Shown here in pieces: positions 30,658 to 35,066 of a DNA stretch of 35,066 nt. Under the pieces are notes generated by a model. The model made no database searches. It worked only from the letters and a program-made list of their open reading frames with translations, and had not been told where the DNA came from. Within the stretch, counting starts at the first letter, position 1; every line of letters starts with the position of its first letter. The DNA comes from Coprobacillus sp. GTDB lineage: Bacteria; Bacillota_I; Bacilli_A; RFN20; CAG-826. A program made the position numbers and the translations under genes. The DNA is taken from the NCBI GenBank assembly GCA_021203745.1, contig JAJQAP010000014.1, positions 1-35,066 on the forward strand. The letters are read 5' to 3'.

Positions 30658-31829
30658 AACAAGTACTTGAAACTGCGCTTATTATTGTCTTAGCGGATTC
30701 TGCTTTTAGCCCTGATCTTCCAGGTATCGACGGTTCTTTACCCACGATTACTGATTATAACTTTTCTATGGAGGTCGCCGCGGAGACCGATTTTGGAACG
30801 TATGACTACGACTTTGATAAAACCGAGTTTACTCTCCCTATCAGTATAGGCTCAGGATATAACGACTGGACCTTTACATGCACCGCTGGAGTGTACGCCC
30901 CAAAAGATGACGGAACATATGATACTTATCCCGATAATGGAGACATGGGTACATATACTTTCACTGTTGGCAAGGATGGTAATGAAATTATGCATGGGAA
31001 AACCGAAACCTATGAGGCAAAATTTACTGTCGGTTTCTTTAAAAACAAAGATTATGAGAGAGAAATTTGGGAACACCTTTATCTCGTCTTTTTTATCGAT
31101 GGAACCGCTCCAAGCGACAAAGTAATTCCTGATGATACTCCAACATCATATACCTTCTATTCCGAGTTTATACTAAGAGGATTTGGAAAGTATAAAGTTA
31201 AAGCGGGCACTAAAGAATTCTATCCAATCGATGACCATATTGTTTTTGGAGGCACTAGAGAAAATGGTAATGTCACCGAAACAGTGGACTTTTCAAGCAC
31301 AAAAGATGCGATATGTGAAGAAAAGTATCTCAGCATAAACGATTCATTTGATATTGCCTACACCGCAACAGATAGAGAATATTCGGCTAGTCCTAACATA
31401 ATCGATGCTTGGATTTATGTCGTTGATCCTAATAACTACTTTGAGTATATGCATTCAGCTTCTGTCGATAACTTTGCTATCTCTCTAGATCACGAAAAGA
31501 AAAACTCTAATGATTATATAGATAAAGATGGAAATACCGTGCAAGTTACTGGTTCTTTCTGGGTCGGGGGAGAAACATATTGGGTTGACCCAAGTACCCT
31601 AACTATGTCTTTAAAACAGGAGACTCGTTTTTACGAGGAAACCACTAATTTCTACTTTAAAGTGGGATATTACGACTTAATTAAAGAAAACTGTGAGTTT
31701 TATTTTGTGGCAAAAGACGTCGGATACAATGAAGCCACTTACATCATACCGCTCAATTTCCTTGGTGATCATGATTACTATGGATCTTGCCTAGATAGCG
31801 ATTACTGCATGCACTACGGGAGAGGCTAA
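30651..31829 (+). CDS. Large extracellular protein of the Tad-like operon, unrecognised
   Basis: The ATG overlaps the preceding gene and has an AGGAGG site. The 392-residue protein has a short N-terminal hydrophobic stretch (about residues 5-19, 'VLETALIIVLADSAF') with few preceding charges. A long Tyr/Thr/Asp-rich beta-strand body with paired cysteines follows ('FTCTAG', 'DAICEE', 'ENCEF', 'GSCLDSDYC'). It should be exposed outside the membrane, perhaps as a pilus tip, minor pilin-like adhesin or assembly factor, but no family is recognised. Its place between a regulator-like gene and a pilin-like gene ties it to the pilus operon. Confidence 0.7.
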   Translation: MLKQVLETALIIVLADSAFSPDLPGIDGSLPTITDYNFSMEVAAETDFGTYDYDFDKTEFTLPISIGSGYNDWTFTCTAGVYAPKDDGTYDTYPDNGDMGTYTFTVGKDGNEIMHGKTETYEAKFTVGFFKNKDYEREIWEHLYLVFFIDGTAPSDKVIPDDTPTSYTFYSEFILRGFGKYKVKAGTKEFYPIDDHIVFGGTRENGNVTETVDFSSTKDAICEEKYLSINDSFDIAYTATDREYSASPNIIDAWIYVVDPNNYFEYMHSASVDNFAISLDHEKKNSNDYIDKDGNTVQVTGSFWVGGETYWVDPSTLTMSLKQETRFYEETTNFYFKVGYYDLIKENCEFYFVAKDVGYNEATYIIPLNFLGDHDYYGSCLDSDYCMHYGRG

Positions 31830-31831
31830 AA

Positions 31832-32206
31832 ATGGCAAATATGTTTCTCTGCATCATGTTCGCTTGTATGTTTGCGCAGTATTTCTATATCAATTTAAAT
31901 GTGCAAATACTCAACAATGCTGTAGAGAATCTCCCTGTTGCACTTGTTTCTTCCTGTGTGGATCTTAGGTTTGATTACCCATTTTTTGATCAAACGAAAT
32001 TAGAAGAGTGTGTGGGTGAATACTATGATTACTCATTAAAGGTGGTCCATGAGGTTTCTTATAGTTATTACACAAGGACAGGAGAAATTGACCTTCCTGA
32101 TGAAAATATGGCAATGGGGGTAGATATTACCTTAACGAGTAGTTTCTCAACATTCTATACATATTCAAAGACAATGTTTTATGAAATCGTAGAGGGCTTA
32201 GCATGA
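31832..32206 (+). CDS. Pilin-like/TadE-like membrane-anchored protein
   Basis: The 124-residue protein has an N-terminal hydrophobic helix (about residues 3-22) that runs on into an amphipathic helix ('NLNVQILNNAVENLPVALV'). A small beta domain with two cysteines (in 'SSCVDL' and 'LEECVG') follows. This is the layout of TadE/TadF pseudopilins. No clear prepilin-peptidase site is present. The ATG of the tadA-like gene overlaps its stop (ATGA). Assignment rests on architecture and context. Confidence 0.55.
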   Translation: MANMFLCIMFACMFAQYFYINLNVQILNNAVENLPVALVSSCVDLRFDYPFFDQTKLEECVGEYYDYSLKVVHEVSYSYYTRTGEIDLPDENMAMGVDITLTSSFSTFYTYSKTMFYEIVEGLA

Positions 32207-33267
32207 CGGATAATAAAGCGCTTGGTTATATTGAAGGTTCTTTCTTAAGGCCGATATTAAATCTAAAAGGAGTGACGGATATCTCCTTTAACGGCCACGA
32301 ACTCTTCTATATGGATAATAACAGTGGAAGGATAAAATCGGATATCCAACTTACAAGCGATGAGGCTACAGACTTTATAAGACAAATTGCTAATTTATCG
32401 AAACAGCAATTCTCTTATTCAGAACCAATTCTCGATGTCACTGTGGATCTATATAGAATAAGTGCGATTCATCATTCAATTGCCCTCTACGATGGAGAGG
32501 AGGTGACGACCTTCTCAATAAGAATCGCCAGAAAGAACCTTCAAATTGATGATAGTAGTGATTTCTTTACTAAACCTTGTCGTGATTTAATACTACACGC
32601 GCTAGAAAAGAAAATCCCTATTGTTATAGGAGGAGAAACATCATCAGGAAAAACAGAACTGCAAAAGTATCTTCTCTCTAACCTTAAACAAAGCGATAGG
32701 GCAATAGTCATTGATCAAGTGGCAGAACTAGACTACTGCCACGAATACACAAGGTGCGATCTTACCATTTGGCGGTCTAACCAAGAGAGAAAGAAGGTAA
32801 CAACAGATTACCTATTAAGTGTCTCCTTAAGAAATAATCCTGACTGGATAATTGTCGCGGAGACTCGAGGGGAAGAAGTAATCAATATCATCAATTCAGT
32901 AATGACAGGACACTCAATTATTACGACAATACACGCAACAGATGCCTACTCAATTCCAGAAAAGATTGCTCTTATGTCGATGATGAGTGATAGGAAACTA
33001 GATTATGAGAGTGTCCTAAAAGATGTCTATTACCACCTACCCCTATATGTATATGTCCAAAGGGATTTTGAAGGGGGAAGAATTAAAAGATATATCAGCT
33101 CAATAATGTACGTATTACCAAATGGGGAAAAGTACTTACTCTATGATAAAGAAAGGAACAGTCCATATCTAAAAATGAATCAAAATAATCAACTTTTAAA
33201 AGATATTACACCAAAAGACATTCATATTTACGATGCTTTTGTGGAGGAAAATCATGAAAAAAAATAA
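32203..33267 (+). CDS. tadA: TadA/CpaF-type secretion ATPase
   Basis: This hexameric ATPase powers pilus extension at the inner face of the membrane. The 354-residue protein has Walker A GETSSGKT (144-151), an acidic box 'VIDQVAELDY' (168-178), Walker B 'DWIIVAETRGEE' (214-225) and the His box 'GHSIITTIHAT' (236-246). These are features of the VirB11/CpaF branch. It is shorter than many CpaF proteins because the N-terminal helical domain is reduced. GAGG lies upstream and the ATG overlaps the previous stop. Confidence 0.92.
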   Translation: MTDNKALGYIEGSFLRPILNLKGVTDISFNGHELFYMDNNSGRIKSDIQLTSDEATDFIRQIANLSKQQFSYSEPILDVTVDLYRISAIHHSIALYDGEEVTTFSIRIARKNLQIDDSSDFFTKPCRDLILHALEKKIPIVIGGETSSGKTELQKYLLSNLKQSDRAIVIDQVAELDYCHEYTRCDLTIWRSNQERKKVTTDYLLSVSLRNNPDWIIVAETRGEEVINIINSVMTGHSIITTIHATDAYSIPEKIALMSMMSDRKLDYESVLKDVYYHLPLYVYVQRDFEGGRIKRYISSIMYVLPNGEKYLLYDKERNSPYLKMNQNNQLLKDITPKDIHIYDAFVEENHEKK

Positions 33268-33967
33268 AAATAATAATTATGTTACATACATTTTAGTTTC
33301 TCTTCTTATTGGAATTTTATTCTATCTTTCTACCTCAATGCTTCTTGTCTCTTTAGCGGTCTTTCTAGTCTTCTTTCTTTATCTTATTCTTCGTGTGGAA
33401 CGAGTCTACAAGAAGACTCAAAAGAGAAATCAGAGAGTGGACTTTGCTTATAATCTCATCAATAACACTATTTCTTCAATCAGTGTCTATGGAAATATCA
33501 ATGAAGCAGTGGATCACGCCCTAACTACTTATGATATTTCGAAAATTAAAGAGATAGGAAATATCTCAAATATGGAAGGGCTAGATAAACTTCAATATCT
33601 ATCATCTTACTTCTCCCTTCCAATCTATGATGCATTCTTAAACATCCTTGAACTATATCAAGAAAATGGTGGAAACATCCTCGATATGAGTGAGCATCTT
33701 CTTTCAGAAACAAGACAGATTCAAAACAATCTCTTATCCACGAATACCCTTTATAGGAGTAAAGCCACAAACGTGGTGATGCTTTGGATCTTTGCCCTTA
33801 TCGTTCCTGTTTTTATCCGTTTTGCCCTTGTGGATTTCTATTCATCATTGATTAGTTCCGCAATATATGTCGCAGGCATTGTATTGACCTATGCCCTTGC
33901 CCTTATCACCATTGAAATATTCTGTAACAAATTTTCAAATCAGAGAGTTAAAGGAGTGGATTTATGA
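33254..33967 (+). CDS. tadB: TadB-like pilus platform membrane protein
   Basis: The ATG at 33254 is preferred over 33233 because GGAGG lies at 33243-33247. It overlaps the end of the ATPase gene by 14 bases. The 237-residue protein has two N-terminal hydrophobic segments (about residues 9-46), a helical T2SSF-like cytoplasmic domain ('FAYNLINNTISSISVYGNIN', 'FLNILELYQENGGNILD') and two C-terminal membrane helices (about 165-230). TadB forms the inner-membrane platform turned by TadA. The family is inferred from topology and gene order. Confidence 0.78.
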   Translation: MKKNKNNNYVTYILVSLLIGILFYLSTSMLLVSLAVFLVFFLYLILRVERVYKKTQKRNQRVDFAYNLINNTISSISVYGNINEAVDHALTTYDISKIKEIGNISNMEGLDKLQYLSSYFSLPIYDAFLNILELYQENGGNILDMSEHLLSETRQIQNNLLSTNTLYRSKATNVVMLWIFALIVPVFIRFALVDFYSSLISSAIYVAGIVLTYALALITIEIFCNKFSNQRVKGVDL

Positions 33968-34647
33968 GTAAAAAGGAAAAGAAAGAGAAAAATACTACCG
34001 AAACAAAATCTAGGTCTTCCTCAAGTAAAAATACCATTTTAATCCTTGTTTGTAATATCGCCGTCATCCTTGTAGGAGCGCTCCTCGTATATTTCTATTT
34101 CTCATACATGATTATTGTAATTTTCGTTGTTGTTCTCCTTTTGATGGACTATTACTTCTACTCCCAACGCATTAATAAGAAGAAGAGGGAGCAGGAGCAA
34201 AGGGAAGAAGAGTTTATCTCACTCATTACATATTTTAAAATCTACCTCACTAATGGAATCAATGTTTATCAGTCATTACAGCTTGCCTCTTCATTCCTCT
34301 CGGAATGGATGAAAGAACAAGTTGACCAGCTCCTACAAGAAATTGATAACGATAAAACAATAAACCCATACTTAAACTTTGCTTCCCTTTTTAGTCTTCA
34401 TCATTATGAGGATGTAATGACCGCAATATATCAGCTCGTGGATCAAGGAGGTGACCCAGCTTATATGAACAAGTTTGTTTATACCTTTGAAAAGATAGAA
34501 GAAGAAGATAACAAATATCGTCACGATAAAGACGAAAGAGGCATGAATATTGTCAGTGCCCTCCCAATTGTTGGATGTTGTCTATTTACCATCTGTCTTA
34601 CCTTTGGAATTATATCGATGTTAGGAGATTTCATGGATGTCCTCTAG
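33964..34647 (+). CDS. tadC: TadC-like pilus platform membrane protein
   Basis: The 227-residue protein starts on an ATGA overlap with an AAAGGAG site. A lysine/serine-rich cytoplasmic N-terminus (1-24) is followed by two membrane helices (about 25-68), a T2SSF-like helical domain ('EEFISLITYFKIYLTNGINV', 'VYQSLQLASSFL') and a C-terminal membrane helix (about 198-220). It is the usual second platform protein next to TadB. Sequence similarity between the two supports a shared T2SSF ancestry. Confidence comes from order and topology. Confidence 0.78.
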   Translation: MSKKEKKEKNTTETKSRSSSSKNTILILVCNIAVILVGALLVYFYFSYMIIVIFVVVLLLMDYYFYSQRINKKKREQEQREEEFISLITYFKIYLTNGINVYQSLQLASSFLSEWMKEQVDQLLQEIDNDKTINPYLNFASLFSLHHYEDVMTAIYQLVDQGGDPAYMNKFVYTFEKIEEEDNKYRHDKDERGMNIVSALPIVGCCLFTICLTFGIISMLGDFMDVL

Positions 34648-34987
34648 TCTTGGTTTAATCATCTCGATGCTATTTGTCGCTATCACCTTCATGTTTGGAG
34701 GAGACCTCCTCACCCTCCAAGCCGCTTTTACTAGTCTAGAAAACGCCGCAAATGACATTGCTTACTTTGTCGCATACTATTTCGATTTCTCTGATGAATT
34801 TGTCGCTTATCTCGAAGAAATGTATACCGTCAAAATAACAAGTGACACTGGCATATATGGTGGTGCCTATGGCGATATGGTTGATTTCTATGTCACCAAA
34901 ACAGTGGACCACTTATTCATCATGGGTACAGAGTATACCCTAACAGTAGAAAGGACAGCGATTCTAGGTTCTTATGGTTTGTTTTAA
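34637..34987 (+). CDS. Second pilin-like/TadE-like protein
   Basis: The start overlaps tadC by 11 bases, with GGAG upstream. The 116-residue protein has an N-terminal hydrophobic helix (about residues 4-24) that continues as an amphipathic helix ('LQAAFTSLENAANDIAYFVA'). A short beta domain ending 'LTVERTAILGSYGLF' follows. The layout is the same as in the protein upstream of tadA. It lacks cysteines. It is probably a minor or pseudo-pilin; there is no obvious peptidase site. Confidence 0.6.
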   Translation: MSSSLGLIISMLFVAITFMFGGDLLTLQAAFTSLENAANDIAYFVAYYFDFSDEFVAYLEEMYTVKITSDTGIYGGAYGDMVDFYVTKTVDHLFIMGTEYTLTVERTAILGSYGLF

Positions 34988-35025
34988 AAAATTATCGATA
35001 AAAATTAATTTAGAAAGGAGGTATT

Positions 35026-35066
35026 ATGGGAGAGTTTAATGGAGTAGTCCTTAGTATTCTACTTGT
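35026..35066 (+). CDS. Start of a further gene, possible pilin, cut by the window edge
   Basis: A very strong AAAGGAGG site (35014-35021) precedes an ATG that opens 'MGEFNGVVLSILL' before the window ends. The quick onset of a hydrophobic stretch after a short polar start with a Glu is pilin-like. The 38-base gap and strong ribosome site suggest high expression, as for a major pilin. Only 13 complete codons are visible, so this is a guess. Confidence 0.5.
   Translation, partial: MGEFNGVVLSILL

Noticed and set aside
1..35066. CRISPR array, insertion sequence or prophage
   Set aside because: No regularly spaced direct repeats, transposase, integrase or phage structural genes were found; the ArpU-like protein stands alone in a pilus operon.

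Overview
The window looks like a low-GC, Gram-positive-type chromosome from an uncultured Bacillota lineage near the Bacilli/Mollicutes boundary. This placement is inference. It rests on a Pdp very like the Bacillus enzyme, an RNase J2-type nuclease, AcpS, a clostridial-type N-terminal extension on GltX, a predicted CdaA-type diadenylate cyclase, lipoprotein signal peptides and strong AAAGGAGG ribosome sites. TGA is used as a stop (for example at 5458-5460), so the code is standard and not the Mycoplasma code. No transposase, phage structural gene or CRISPR array is visible, and no gene-free stretch exceeds 300 bases.

Layout. Positions 1-1611 hold the end of a large secreted or surface beta-helix-like protein. 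Positions 1673-3823 hold a minus-strand deoD/CBS-domain pair divergent from a membrane diadenylate cyclase, a likely cyclic-di-AMP neighbourhood. Positions 3861-7267 hold a shortened SPFH-like membrane protein, a NUDIX hydrolase and a three-gene membrane operon (RDD, NERD-like, polytopic). Positions 7287-9188 hold tRNA-Gly(GCC), gltX and tRNA-Glu(CTC). Positions 9424-13719 hold an acidic-linker membrane protein, pyrimidine-nucleoside phosphorylase and an rRNA m5C methyltransferase. Positions 13805-17370 hold two tandem paralogous lipoproteins. Positions 17455-20473 hold a translationally coupled trio resembling a three-component glycerol-3-phosphate dehydrogenase. Positions 20592-29664 hold an RNase J2-like gene and then a packed run: ftsK, acpS, pullulanase, plsC, a 54-residue membrane protein and a degenerate HflX-like protein. 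Guanylate kinase lies opposite, ending inside that run. Positions 30334-35066 hold a compact Tad/type IV pilus-like operon that runs off the right edge.

How the genes work together. DeoD and Pdp supply nucleoside salvage. The cyclase and the DarB/CbpB-like CBS protein may make and sense cyclic-di-AMP. The glp-like trio and PlsC both touch glycerol-3-phosphate and lipid metabolism. The Tad-like operon has the ATPase, two membrane platform proteins and at least two pilin-like proteins. Its first two genes, a sigma-region-4-like helix-turn-helix protein and a large unrecognised extracellular protein, are unusual.

Two patterns stand out. At least six genes without a Shine-Dalgarno site have a -10 hexamer ending exactly six bases before the ATG (a seventh has seven bases), which predicts leaderless mRNAs. 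Two proteins look like pseudo-enzymes or degenerate enzymes: the HflX-like protein has lost its P-loop, and the RNase J carries the J2-type altered metal motif.
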